DNA of 64,000 nucleotides from GCA-003244245 sp049673305. GTDB taxonomy: Bacteria; Actinomycetota; Actinomycetes; Mycobacteriales; Pseudonocardiaceae. The position numbers were made by a program, and so were the translations under genes. Of this stretch, positions 1 through 8,862 are shown one piece after another. The DNA lies in NCBI GenBank assembly GCA_049673305.1, contig JBATXM010000009.1:62001-126000 (forward strand). The letters are read 5' to 3'. The notes under the pieces are model-generated. The model saw only the letters and a list, made by a program, of their open reading frames with translations. It made no database searches and was not told where the DNA came from. The stretch's first letter is position 1. Each line of letters begins with the position of its first letter.

Positions 1-471
1 ACGCTGCCGGTTGAAGTCAACCTTGACCAACGGCGAGATGTCCAGCGCCTCGCCCGAGTACGGCGACGACTGCCCCTCACCATCAGTGCCGATGATGGAG
101 GAATCACCGTGGCCGTTCTCACAGGTTGCCTCAATGACCTTCAGGCGCAGCCCGAGGACGTCCACCTTGACCGCCGTCGCCTTGGCCCGGAAATGCTCGG
201 CCTCGACCTTGAGCAGGCCAATGAAGATGCCATTCCTGTCCCTGTTCCTGTCCGGCCCGGGCACCTCGAGCAATGCCCGATGACCGTCAGGTGGCGCCTC
301 GACAAAGGGAGTGGGCTCGATGGGGAGTAAACCTCGCGCAGCGATCCCGAATGCCTTGGCAGTTGGCGCTTCGTCAGCGGAGCCGGACAGGGTCCCCAGC
401 AGCAGGGCCGCAACGGCGGTGGCAGCACCGACGCTGGCCGCACTGGCGCCGGCGAGCTTCCTACTGTTCAC
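1..471 (-). CDS. Secreted or surface protein, N-terminal part (cut by left edge)
   Basis: An open frame runs without a stop from a GTG at 471 to the window edge (157 codons). AAAGGA lies 6 bases upstream of the GTG. The N-terminus looks like a signal peptide: a basic start (MNSRKLAG), then an Ala/Val/Leu-rich stretch, then LSGSADEAP. The following text, ending in FGIAARGLLPIEPTPFVEAP, resembles the exported choice-of-anchor P type proteins of actinobacteria; that resemblance is from memory only. The 24-base gap to the L,D-transpeptidase upstream on the same strand suggests co-transcription and a cell-envelope role. The C-terminus is not visible, so anchoring and length are unknown. Confidence 0.6.
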   Translation of the reverse strand, partial: MNSRKLAGASAASVGAATAVAALLLGTLSGSADEAPTAKAFGIAARGLLPIEPTPFVEAPPDGHRALLEVPGPDRNRDRNGIFIGLLKVEAEHFRAKATAVKVDVLGLRLKVIEATCENGHGDSSIIGTDGEGQSSPYSGEALDISPLVKVDFNRQR

Positions 472-495
472 ATGCTGTCCTTTCGTTTTGTTCGT

Positions 496-1488
496 TCAGT
501 TCTCATCGATGATCACAAGCGTCCCCAGGGGAACTTGAGTCAACTGGTTGAGGGCATCCTTTGGCACCCGGATGCAGCCATCACTAGAGCGGGTACCAAA
601 GACATTGGCGGTGGGCCAGGTATGGATCGCGACGGTTCCCGGGCCGCCACCAAAACTGTCCAGAGTTGGACTGTGAGTACCCAACGGCAAGATGACTGAT
701 GAGTACCGCTGCGCAGTGTCACTGAACGAACCGAGCAAGAACGTCCGCCCCGGCGGGGTGGGCGCGGAATCCTTGCCGATGCCGACAGTCCAGTTACCCA
801 GGCGCTGACCACCTTTGAACAGCTCCATACCGAAGGAACGAAGGTGCACCTGGATCAGATACGGGGTGGTCGCACGATCGAGTGCAGTCTCGGTTAGCCA
901 GCCCGCCGAGGCATTGGGGCGCGAAGGCAGTAACACCTCGACCCAGCCGGGTTGCTGGGCGATGGCTGGCAGCCAGGTGTCGCCGATCTGGTGGGGTCCG
1001 AGCCTGGCGATCGGAGCGCCGCCGGGGGCCGCATATACCACAACTTCCCGCCGAGGGTGAACCACAACGCCGTCGGTGGCCGCCAGCGGACCGAGGTCAA
1101 GCGGCGCGGAGTTGACAACGGTATAAGTGCTGCTCTGCGGCAGAGTCGCGGGATCTGCCGGGGGCATCGCTGGCGGGATCGTGATGGTGGGGGCGGCAAC
1201 GACGGGCCCCCGTGGTGGCAGCGCCTTTCGCGTCTCGCCAGCCCCGGAGGAGACCACGAAAGCCACCACCGCCACCAGCGCTACCAGCGCTACTCCGCCG
1301 ATCGCGCATGCGATCAAGTAGGGACGATCGAGCAGCCGGAACAATCCTGAAGGACGTTGAGCCATGACCTCTGGTGGTGTCGGACGAGCGGAACTGGTTG
1401 GCTCGCCCTCCCCGATCGGGCGATCCCGCTCGGCCCAAGGACACCCCGACATCCACTGGGACATCGATGGGGGCATCCACTGAGACAT
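496..1488 (-). CDS. L,D-transpeptidase (YkuD domain), membrane-anchored
   Basis: This 330-residue protein is predicted to make 3-3 crosslinks in peptidoglycan or to attach proteins to it, acting outside the membrane. A single membrane segment (about residues 57-79) is followed by a Pro-rich linker, a region that could be SH3-like, and a C-terminal YkuD domain. The catalytic motif is visible as His289 followed by SSDGCIR with Cys305. The N-terminal 20 residues are encoded by a low-complexity stretch of short repeats (about 1440-1505). The Met at residue 42 (about 1365) is an alternative start that would still keep the anchor. It sits directly upstream of the partial secreted-protein gene. Confidence 0.9.
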   Translation of the reverse strand: MSQWMPPSMSQWMSGCPWAERDRPIGEGEPTSSARPTPPEVMAQRPSGLFRLLDRPYLIACAIGGVALVALVAVVAFVVSSGAGETRKALPPRGPVVAAPTITIPPAMPPADPATLPQSSTYTVVNSAPLDLGPLAATDGVVVHPRREVVVYAAPGGAPIARLGPHQIGDTWLPAIAQQPGWVEVLLPSRPNASAGWLTETALDRATTPYLIQVHLRSFGMELFKGGQRLGNWTVGIGKDSAPTPPGRTFLLGSFSDTAQRYSSVILPLGTHSPTLDSFGGGPGTVAIHTWPTANVFGTRSSDGCIRVPKDALNQLTQVPLGTLVIIDEN

Positions 1489-1563
1489 CCATGGGGACGC
1501 CCGTGGGGACCGCGCGGTGACGGAACCCTAACGGAGGCGAAACACCCACCCAACGCGGCCCTG

Positions 1564-1755
1564 CTACTGGCTGTCGCTCCGGTTGATTTCGGTATGCGGG
1601 TGCTGGTAGATGAGCTGGTCCGGCGACAGCGGGAAGATCATTTCACCGAACGGGGACAGCGCGCCCTGCAGCGGGGCGGCAAGCTCACTGACCGGATGGT
1701 CCTCCTCCGACCAGCTCGGCCAGGTCGGGTCGATGCGGTCGGTGCGCTTGGCCAC
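1564..1755 (-). CDS. Small hypothetical protein, 63 aa
   Basis: I do not recognise this protein. The case for a real gene is the start: GTG at 1755 is preceded by AAGGAGGA at optimal spacing. The product is acidic and soluble with no Cys, signal peptide or membrane segment. It is rich in Pro, Ser and Asp and contains SPDQLIYQHPH near the end. It lies between the L,D-transpeptidase (same strand) and the divergent helicase-partner gene, so the two promoters probably share 1756-1904. Confidence 0.6.
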   Translation of the reverse strand: MAKRTDRIDPTWPSWSEEDHPVSELAAPLQGALSPFGEMIFPLSPDQLIYQHPHTEINRSDSQ

Positions 1756-1904
1756 AGTTCCTCCTTCAACTCGGTACTAGCCACTCAGCTGGCACACGGG
1801 CGACATGAACACGCCTATTATTCCCGATCCCCAGGAAACCCGGCTCCAGCGTGATCTGTGGTCTCACGCAGCGTGCCAGGAGGACTCTGGCTATTCTGGA
1901 GCAG

Positions 1905-4184
1905 ATGCTCAGCACCGCACTCGCTGACTGGCTACGCACCCGGGACGACGACACGCTGGCCCAGTTACTGCGTGCCCGCCCGGACCTGGCCGTACCCGCT
2001 CCAGCCGATTCAACCGTGCTGGCCACCCGGGCGGGAGGCGCAGCTTCGGTCGCTCGAGCCTGCGAGGACCTCGACCGGTTCACCTTGGTGGTGCTCTCAG
2101 CACTGCTGGTGGCCGGTGGCGACGCCGCACCGGTGCACCGCCAGGCCCTCGAACGCCTGCTCGGGCGAGAAGCCCCCGCCGGACGGATCCAGCAGGGTCT
2201 GGACGCGCTACGGTGCTGCGCATTGGTCTGGGGCGAGGATGAGGCGCTCTCGGTGGTGCCGGCGGCACGCGAGGTACTCGGACCCCATCCCGGTGGCTTG
2301 GGTCGTCCCGCCGCAGATCTCGTCGACACCAACCTGAGCGCTGTGCTACCCAAGCTTGCCGAAGACGAGCTGCGGGTATTGCGGGTTCTCGCCGCTGGGC
2401 CGCCGGTCGGTACCAGCCGGGACACCACCGAGGCGCTCTCCATAAGCCGGGCCCGCACGCCGGTGCAACGCCTGCTCGCCCGTGGCCTGCTGCGGCGGAT
2501 CGACGCTGGCACCGTCGAGTTGCCCGCGCAAGTGGCTCTGGCGATGCGCGGAGACCAGCCGCTGGGACCCCTTGAGCCCGACGAACCAGAACTGCCCACC
2601 CGGCCGCGCGACCAGGCCCTGGTGGATTCGACGGCCGCAGGCGCGGTGCTTGATCTGCTGCGCCACACCGAGATGCTGCTCGCGCACTGGTCAGCGGAGC
2701 CTCCCCCGATGTTGCGCTCTGGTGGCCTGGGCGTCCGGGACATCCGACGAACAGCGCGCCTACTGGACGTCGACGAGGCACGAGTCGCCCTACTCGCCGA
2801 AGTCGCCGTCGCCGCTGGACTGATCACGTGGACCGACGGCGCAGCGGGCACCCAGCTGTGGTTGCCCACCGTCGCCGCTGATTCGTGGCTCGCCGCCCCA
2901 CCGCAGCGGCGCTGGGCCATGCTCGCGCCCGCGTGGCTTGAGATGCCCCGGCTACCCGGATTGGCCAGGACCCGCGACGACAAAGACCGGCCGCTGGCCG
3001 CGCTGTCCGAAGACTGGCGCCAGCCCCGCGCCCCGGTGCAGCGACGCCGAATCCTGGAGGTGATCGCCGAGCTACCCGTCGGCCACGGTATCCAGCGACC
3101 TGAAGACCTCGCCGCCGTGCTCTCCTGGCGGGCACCGCGCCAGGACGGCTGGCGACGCAATGACGTGGTCAGTTGGACCGTGCAGGAGGCTACTGCGCTG
3201 GGCGTGCTGGCGCTCGGGGCGCTGTCCTCGGCCGGACGGGCGCTGCTGCGCGAGGGCGCGAAAATAGCGGCGAGCGCCCTGCATGCCGCGCTGCCCGAGC
3301 CGGTGAGCCAGGTGATGGCCCAAGCCGACCACACCGTGGTGGCACCGGGACCGCTGGAGCCCGAACTAGCCCGGGAGATCGGGCTGGTAGCTGACGTGGA
3401 GTCAGCGGGTAGCGCGACCGTCTACCGGGTCACCCAGGACACCGTACGCCGGGCACTGGACGTCGGCCGCAGCGCAGCCGACCTGCACGAGCTGTTCCGA
3501 ACCCGATCGGCGACCCCGGTGCCGCAGTCGCTGAGCTACCTCATCGACGATGTGGCCCGTCGCCACGGGCGGCTGCGCGGTGGCGCCGCCGCCGCGTTCC
3601 TCCGTTGCGACGACCCGGTGCTGCTCACCGAACTACTGGCGCACCCAGTCGCCACGCGCTGCGGGCTGCGCCGGCTTGCTCCTACCGTGCTGGTCAGCCC
3701 GTTGTCGCTGGCCGCGCTGCTCGACGAGGTGCGCGGCGCCGGCTTCATCCCGGTCGCCGAGGGACCCGACGGCCAAGTGCTCGACCTGCGCGCCAGAGCT
3801 CGTCGCACCCGGGTCCGGCCCCCGGCGACCCGCCGGGCCGCCGGGCCACCTACCCCCTCAACGGAGCAGCTTGCCTCGCTGGTGACTGCGCTGCGCGTCG
3901 GCGACGCCGCAGCAGCCACCTGGCGGGGATCCTCGGCAGCCAACGGTGCGGTAACCACTGATGGCACGCTGGAGGTGCTGCAGGGCGCCGCGCACGCTGG
4001 TAGCAACGTCTGCATCGGTTACGTGGACTCCCACGGTATAGCCAACAGGCGGATCGTGCGGCCGGTGCGCATCGGTGGCGGCGTCCTGGAAGGGTTCGAC
4101 CGCTCAGCTCAGGAGCTGCGGCGCTTCCCCTTGCACCGAATCACCTCAGCCGCAGTCATGCCGGAACAAACGCTGCAGAGCTAG
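1905..4184 (+). CDS. Helicase-associated conserved protein (XPB partner, Rv0862c-like)
   Basis: This is a 759-residue protein of the actinobacterial helicase C-terminal-domain-containing family. Members usually lie beside an XPB-type helicase (Rv0862c next to Rv0861c in Mycobacterium tuberculosis). I chose the ATG at 1905 because MLSTALADWLRTRDDD, followed by ARPDLAVP, matches the family N-terminus as I remember it; upstream in-frame codons from 1851 do not. The protein is Ala/Leu/Arg-rich, built of winged-helix-like segments, with no Walker motifs and no membrane segments. A basic linker (RTRVRPPATRR) precedes the C-terminal domain. Function is probably DNA binding or regulation of XPB. Unusually, XPB itself lies 8 kb downstream beyond a conservon on the other strand. 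Confidence 0.8.
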   Translation: MLSTALADWLRTRDDDTLAQLLRARPDLAVPAPADSTVLATRAGGAASVARACEDLDRFTLVVLSALLVAGGDAAPVHRQALERLLGREAPAGRIQQGLDALRCCALVWGEDEALSVVPAAREVLGPHPGGLGRPAADLVDTNLSAVLPKLAEDELRVLRVLAAGPPVGTSRDTTEALSISRARTPVQRLLARGLLRRIDAGTVELPAQVALAMRGDQPLGPLEPDEPELPTRPRDQALVDSTAAGAVLDLLRHTEMLLAHWSAEPPPMLRSGGLGVRDIRRTARLLDVDEARVALLAEVAVAAGLITWTDGAAGTQLWLPTVAADSWLAAPPQRRWAMLAPAWLEMPRLPGLARTRDDKDRPLAALSEDWRQPRAPVQRRRILEVIAELPVGHGIQRPEDLAAVLSWRAPRQDGWRRNDVVSWTVQEATALGVLALGALSSAGRALLREGAKIAASALHAALPEPVSQVMAQADHTVVAPGPLEPELAREIGLVADVESAGSATVYRVTQDTVRRALDVGRSAADLHELFRTRSATPVPQSLSYLIDDVARRHGRLRGGAAAAFLRCDDPVLLTELLAHPVATRCGLRRLAPTVLVSPLSLAALLDEVRGAGFIPVAEGPDGQVLDLRARARRTRVRPPATRRAAGPPTPSTEQLASLVTALRVGDAAAATWRGSSAANGAVTTDGTLEVLQGAAHAGSNVCIGYVDSHGIANRRIVRPVRIGGGVLEGFDRSAQELRRFPLHRITSAAVMPEQTLQS

Positions 4185-4210
4185 GAGAAGCTCGCAGAAC
4201 TAGGCCAGAA

Positions 4211-4645
4211 CTATGGTCGCGCAGAGTTCTGCAGCTGTGCGCGTAGCTCGGGGGTCAACAGCTTGCCCGTCCGGTCGACGAGCAAGGTCATTTCGTAGCC
4301 AATCAGGCCGATGTCACAGCTCGGCGAGGCCAGCACAGCGAGGCTGGACCCGTCGCTGATGGCCATGGTCAAGACGATGCCACGCTCCATCTCCACGACG
4401 GTCTGCACCACTCCGCCGGCCTCGAAGCAGCGGGCCGCGCCCTGGGTGAGGCTCACCAGGCCCGACGTGACCGCAGCAAGCTGGTCAGCGCGGTCCCTGG
4501 GCAACCCGGAGGACGCGACCAGAAGCAGCCCGTCGGCGGACACGACGACAGCGTGCGCCACCCCCGGTACCTGCTGCACAAAACTGTCCACCAGCCAACC
4601 GAACTGGCTGGGCTGAACCGGGTACTGGGGCGCTGCAGTCGTCAC
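4211..4645 (-). CDS. Roadblock/LC7 domain protein (conservon CvnB-like)
   Basis: This 144-residue single-domain protein belongs to the MglB/Roadblock fold, which partners small GTPases (CvnB in Streptomyces conservons). The typical core is visible: FVQQVPGVAHAVVVSADGLL, then LPRDRADQLAAV, then a Gly-rich beta-hairpin ending with a conserved YEMTLLVDR strand. The start is GTG at 4645 with GAGGAG about 8 bases upstream. It is the last gene of the cluster, 35 bases after kinase B. In most conservons the Roadblock gene directly follows the kinase and precedes DUF742; here it is downstream of the second kinase. It has no membrane segment and should act in the cytoplasm, possibly as the activator of the GTPase encoded at 7533-8204. 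Confidence 0.9.
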   Translation of the reverse strand: MTTAAPQYPVQPSQFGWLVDSFVQQVPGVAHAVVVSADGLLLVASSGLPRDRADQLAAVTSGLVSLTQGAARCFEAGGVVQTVVEMERGIVLTMAISDGSSLAVLASPSCDIGLIGYEMTLLVDRTGKLLTPELRAQLQNSARP

Positions 4646-4680
4646 CGCTGATTCTCCTCATAGAGTCACTGGTCACAAAG

Positions 4681-7536
4681 TCACTGGTCGGCGGGTCGGT
4701 ACGGGATGTCAGCCCAGGTGAGCTGCTCCTCAGGACCGATGCGGGCGTGGCGCCCGACGCGCAACCCTCGCTGGTATCTGGTTAACCGGCCGCGCACAGC
4801 ATCGGGGGTGCGGGCCGGGCCAACGGGCACCGGCGTCGGCATAACGCGACCGTCCGCACTGAACACTAGATGCGCCCGGGGCTGGCGCTTGGGCAACCCG
4901 GACCGAGTGAATTCATGGGCAACCCGGGTGCGCAAGGCTTGCGCAGCCTGCCATGCCGCGTCAAACGGGGACTGCCACTCAGGGGCGACGCTGGACGGCA
5001 CGGTGCTGGACAGCGCGGTACTGGACGGCGCGGTGTTCACCGGCGCGGACTGACGCTCGCGGAACCATGCTGAGACCATCTCGAAGATCTCTTCGCGAAC
5101 CTCTTCGGGCCGCCCAGCCGCCGCGACCCTGACCGGCGGTATCGGGATTCCCGCCGCACCGGTAGCCCCCGCAACCTGCTCCTGGCCGCCGGGTAAGTGA
5201 TGGGAGAGCGGCTCCGGCTGGCCGAATAGCTCCAGCCACTCCTGCTGGGCCGTACGCGGATGGCTGAGCGGGGAGGCGCCAACTCCGAGCGAGGAAGGGC
5301 TGATCGAGGATGGGCTGAACAGGTCCGCCGCGACCGCCTCGTCGACCACCGACACCTGGAGCGGCGGTTGCTCCAGGGTCCCGCTCCACCCGGTGACCGG
5401 GGGTTGCTCAGGCGCACGCTCCACCGTCACCAGGGAGGGGGCCAGCAGCGCGGTCGCGGTGATCCCGGGCTTACCGAGACGCTGGCGCAGTCGCACCGTG
5501 ATGCCGTGCCGCGCGGCCAGCTGGCGCACCACGAACAGTCCCAGGTGAGTGGAGACCGACACCTCGCTCGACGGTGCCGAAACGAGCAGTGCGTTGATCT
5601 CCTGCAATTCGTCACGAGGTAGTCCGGGCCCGGAGTCGGTGATCTCCACCCGCAGGCTTTCGTCTTCGGTGAGCGTGCCGCTCAGGGTCACCACGTCGCC
5701 TGGGGGGCTAACGTTGGTCGCGTTGTCCAGCAACTCCGCGATCAGGTGCACCAGGTCGGCTGCGACCGGAGCGGCCACCGTGGCCGCCGGGGGCGGGCAC
5801 ACGGTCACTCGTTGGTACTCTTCGATTTCCGAGATCGCGTTATCCAGCACGTCACACACCGTCACCGGCCCTTGGCCAGCGCAGCAGGCCGCTCCACCAG
5901 CCAGGGACAGCAGGTTCTCGCTGTGGCGGCGCACACGGGTGGCAAGGCGATCAAGCTGGAGCAAGCTGTTCACCAGATCGGGATCGCGCGTTGCGCCGCG
6001 CAACTCCTCGATCAGCTGCAACTGCCGTTCCAGCAGGCGCTGGCTACGTTCGGACAGGTTGGCAAAGACATCGCTCAGGTTGCTGCGCAGCTGGGCCTGC
6101 TCAGCCGCTAATCGGACGGCTTGGACATGCACCGTGTCCAACGCCCTGGCGACTTGACCGACTTCCTCCTTAGAGTCCACCGGCACCGGATCGAGCGTCG
6201 GCGGGGTGGGAATACCGTCGGTGGCCAGTACCTGCTCGAAGGCCTCCGGCAACCGGCGATCGGCGACGTCGAACGCGGCGTCGCTCAGCTTACGCAGCGG
6301 TTGCAGAAGCGAGCGCGCCACGACAAGCAGCAGCGCCACGGCAAGCAGCAGCGCCACGGCAACCGCGGCACCATCCCGGAACGCCTCGCGCCATGCTTGG
6401 GAGCTGCGCGCCTGAGCATCGGTGCGCAACTCATTGACGAGGGTGTCCACTCCCTGGTGAATCGTCTCGACGGTCCCCAAAGCGGCGGAATTCCAGTCAC
6501 TGCGAACCGTCTCCAGCGGCGCTCCGCGCACCGCTCGGTCCAGCGCGGCATCCAGCAACCGCTTGCGATCGCCCACCACTGTGGCATCGAAATAAAGTTG
6601 TCGTTGCGCGGGAGACATCACCTGGCCGAAGTCGTCAGCGGCAGCGTCGAACCGGGCCTGCGCAGTGCGCAGCGTGGCCTGCTGCGCCGGGGGCAGACCC
6701 CCGGACAAGATTCCCGTCAGCAACACCGCATGCTCCAAGGAGGCCTGTTCCTTGGCGACCGACAGCGCCCTGATGCCGTCCACCTGATGGGATAGCGGGC
6801 CCGGCCCGCCATAGAGGACTTTGCGGTCAAGATCGAGCAACTTCGCGATGAAGTCGGAATAGGCGGTGACGGCGCTGCTCGCGGTGGCGTTGCCCGGGGC
6901 GGCAGTGGAGCCAAGGGTGGCCTGGCGCAGAGCGGCAAGCCGGGACAGCCGGATCATCGCCGCCTGGTAGGCCAGGTCCACAAGGGGGTGCGCATGCACC
7001 GAGATCGGCCCGAGAGCCTCGGCGCTGAAGTCCGAGGTGCGCAGCTTAGTCACCGCGGTGTCCACCCGCTGAACCTGGGATTGAGCTTTAGCCAGCAGCA
7101 GGGCGCGTTCCGGGGTAAGTCCGGTGGCGAGCATCGCGGCCACCCGAGACCGCTCCCCCTGCAGATTGTGCACGACGAGACCCAGCTGCTGGGCGAACCC
7201 AGCCTGGCGGGCCAACGCGGCGTAATCTCGCGCCTTGCGAGCTAGATCGGTGACGCGCAACGTTCCGAGCACGCCGGCAAGCACTAGAGGCACCATCAGC
7301 AGAGCGGTGAGTTTGGTGCGCAGTCGCCAGTCCCGCAGCCGCCACCGGCGGCCGCAGCGCCGCAGCACCGCAGTAAACACCCCGAACGCGGCGACGGCAG
7401 GTGCCCAGCTGTAACTGCGCGTAGTAACCCTCTCACGCACAGTAATTTTGGTGCGTCGGTTGGGGCGGCTGAAGGATGGTCCAGCCCTCACCTTATGGCC
7501 CGCCACGCTGCGCACTCTCCCCACTCCAACGATCAC
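4681..7536 (-). CDS. Nitrate/sulfonate-sensing type kinase-like protein, kinase B (CvnA-like, acceptor His missing)
   Basis: This is a 951-residue membrane sensor. It has TM1 at about 74-92, a large extracellular NIT-like helical domain (100-385), TM2 at about 388-408, HAMP (about 410-480), a dimerisation helix, then HATPase_c. The N box (ELLDNAT, Asn606) and G1 box (DSGPGLP, about 634-640) are intact. At the position where kinase A reads FQLDHLATRMRR, this protein reads LQLDRLATRVRR, so Arg530 replaces the candidate phospho-acceptor His. The C-terminal 270 residues are Pro/Ser-rich, with a run of SS-T repeats, and probably disordered. The GTG start overlaps the GTPase stop (GTGA), implying translational coupling. 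It may be a pseudokinase partner of kinase A. Confidence 0.85.
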   Translation of the reverse strand: MIVGVGRVRSVAGHKVRAGPSFSRPNRRTKITVRERVTTRSYSWAPAVAAFGVFTAVLRRCGRRWRLRDWRLRTKLTALLMVPLVLAGVLGTLRVTDLARKARDYAALARQAGFAQQLGLVVHNLQGERSRVAAMLATGLTPERALLLAKAQSQVQRVDTAVTKLRTSDFSAEALGPISVHAHPLVDLAYQAAMIRLSRLAALRQATLGSTAAPGNATASSAVTAYSDFIAKLLDLDRKVLYGGPGPLSHQVDGIRALSVAKEQASLEHAVLLTGILSGGLPPAQQATLRTAQARFDAAADDFGQVMSPAQRQLYFDATVVGDRKRLLDAALDRAVRGAPLETVRSDWNSAALGTVETIHQGVDTLVNELRTDAQARSSQAWREAFRDGAAVAVALLLAVALLLVVARSLLQPLRKLSDAAFDVADRRLPEAFEQVLATDGIPTPPTLDPVPVDSKEEVGQVARALDTVHVQAVRLAAEQAQLRSNLSDVFANLSERSQRLLERQLQLIEELRGATRDPDLVNSLLQLDRLATRVRRHSENLLSLAGGAACCAGQGPVTVCDVLDNAISEIEEYQRVTVCPPPAATVAAPVAADLVHLIAELLDNATNVSPPGDVVTLSGTLTEDESLRVEITDSGPGLPRDELQEINALLVSAPSSEVSVSTHLGLFVVRQLAARHGITVRLRQRLGKPGITATALLAPSLVTVERAPEQPPVTGWSGTLEQPPLQVSVVDEAVAADLFSPSSISPSSLGVGASPLSHPRTAQQEWLELFGQPEPLSHHLPGGQEQVAGATGAAGIPIPPVRVAAAGRPEEVREEIFEMVSAWFRERQSAPVNTAPSSTALSSTVPSSVAPEWQSPFDAAWQAAQALRTRVAHEFTRSGLPKRQPRAHLVFSADGRVMPTPVPVGPARTPDAVRGRLTRYQRGLRVGRHARIGPEEQLTWADIPYRPADQ

Positions 7537-8204
7537 GCGCGAGCCGCTACCGACCTCCGCATAGCGTGCTCGACCAGCGCGATGAGGGTGTTCTTGGTCG
7601 ATTCTCGCTCGCGAGCGTCACACGGGATGATGGGTACGACGGACTCGATGGCCAACGCTTCCCGAACGTCCTCAACACTGTGGCTGAGCACGCCGTCAAA
7701 ACAATTCACTCCAACAACATAGGGCAAACCACGGTCTTCGAAGAAGTCCACCGCCGCAAAACAGTCGGCCAGCCGGCGGGTGTCCACGAGTACAACCGCG
7801 CCGATCGCGCCGCGCACCAGGTCATCCCACATGAACCAGAAGCGGTGTTGCCCAGGGGTGCCGAACAGGTAGAGGATCAGCTCCGCATCCAGCGAGAGGC
7901 GACCGAAGTCCATCGCGACAGTAGTGGTCACTTTGTCCGGGGTGGCCGCAAGATCATCCACCGAGGTGCTGGCATCAGTAAGCACGGCCTCAGTGGTCAA
8001 CGGCGCGATCTCGGACACCGAGCCGACAAACGTCGTCTTGCCGACGCCGAAACCACCGCCTACAACGATCTTCGCGGACATCACCCTGGGACCGCCCTCG
8101 GCTTGCCGCACGGCGGGCGGTCCGGACCGGGCCGGACCGGTGTGGACCGCTGCCGCTAAAGAGGCCCCTTGGGGCCGCGCCCGATCAGAGTCGACGAAGT
8201 CCAC
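7533..8204 (-). CDS. GTP/ATP-binding protein (conservon CvnD-like GTPase)
   Basis: This 223-residue small GTPase-like protein is of the MglA/CvnD type. It has a P-loop GGGFGVGKTT (about 49-58), LYLFGTPGQHRF at the switch II/G3 position, and VVGVNCFDG where the base-recognition loop is expected. The GTG at 8204 overlaps the end of the DUF742 gene by 20 bases. I prefer it because the family N-terminus starts MDF-x-S and an AAAGGG element lies upstream. Met42 (8081, MSAKIVVGG) has its own AGGG and is the alternative. The intervening 30 residues are Ala/Pro-rich, and their presence is uncertain. It is predicted to relay the kinase signal with the DUF742 and Roadblock proteins at the inner membrane face. 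Confidence 0.9.
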   Translation of the reverse strand: MDFVDSDRARPQGASLAAAVHTGPARSGPPAVRQAEGGPRVMSAKIVVGGGFGVGKTTFVGSVSEIAPLTTEAVLTDASTSVDDLAATPDKVTTTVAMDFGRLSLDAELILYLFGTPGQHRFWFMWDDLVRGAIGAVVLVDTRRLADCFAAVDFFEDRGLPYVVGVNCFDGVLSHSVEDVREALAIESVVPIIPCDARERESTKNTLIALVEHAMRRSVAARA

Positions 8205-8778
8205 TCAATACCCTTTCCATCAAGGTCATATCCGGCGTGTCGCCGGAGCGGTTCGCGTCGCGGTGCACCACGACCAAGCCGATGTCCGCCATGTCCGCCA
8301 GCAGCACTCGGGCCACGCCCAGCGGCAGAGACAGCAGAGCAGCCACCTCGGCCACCGATCGAGGGGCGCGACATAGCTCCGCAACCGCCCGGTGTTCCTC
8401 GCTGCTCAGCATTGCCATCTCAGGACCGTGCTCGCTGGTGGACACTAGCGTCTCCACCGCGAGGTCCACTATTGGCGCGGTGCGGCCCCTGGTCCAGGTG
8501 TAAGGCCGCACCACGGAAGCTGAGTCCGCCGGCTCGCTCCACTCGTCGGATCCGTTAAGCGCCCCCGTAGGCGATCCCGTCAGCGGCCCCGAAAGCGGCC
8601 GGGTCGGCTGCCGGGCCAGAAAAGGCGGCTCCACCGCACCCGGCTGCTGGTTGGCCGAGGACCTGGCCACCTTCTTTCGACGCTCGGCTGAGCGCCAGGG
8701 GCCACTGCTGAGGTTGTTCAGCACATCAGCAAACGACTGATCATCACCGTCATCGCCGCTGGATTTGTTCACCGCCAT
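8185..8778 (-). CDS. DUF742 protein (conservon CvnC-like)
   Basis: The C-terminal half carries the DUF742 signature. It begins VVRPYTWTRGRT, continues with a predicted winged helix (LSSEEHRAVAELCRAPRSVA), and ends GLRRL as usual for the family. The N-terminal 90 residues are Ser/Pro-rich with repeated GSPTG/GPLTG elements and look disordered. I start at the ATG at 8778 (MAVNKSSGDDGDD, 197 aa). A GTG at 8862, immediately after the kinase A stop, is an in-frame alternative giving 225 aa. DUF742 proteins bind DNA-like or partner surfaces in conservons; the exact role is unknown. It is followed, with overlap, by the GTPase gene. Confidence 0.85.
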   Translation of the reverse strand: MAVNKSSGDDGDDQSFADVLNNLSSGPWRSAERRKKVARSSANQQPGAVEPPFLARQPTRPLSGPLTGSPTGALNGSDEWSEPADSASVVRPYTWTRGRTAPIVDLAVETLVSTSEHGPEMAMLSSEEHRAVAELCRAPRSVAEVAALLSLPLGVARVLLADMADIGLVVVHRDANRSGDTPDMTLMERVLSGLRRL

Positions 8779-8862
8779 CTCACCGCCACAATCTAACGGC
8801 CCACAATCAACGACCCAGTGCACCATGGCGCTTAGCACACGGGTGCAGGGTGCAGGGTTCAC

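Noticed and set aside
1766..3334. 522-codon minus-strand frame opposite the helicase partner gene
   Set aside because: It is Ser/Arg/Ala-rich, typical of a shadow, with a better-supported gene on the other strand.
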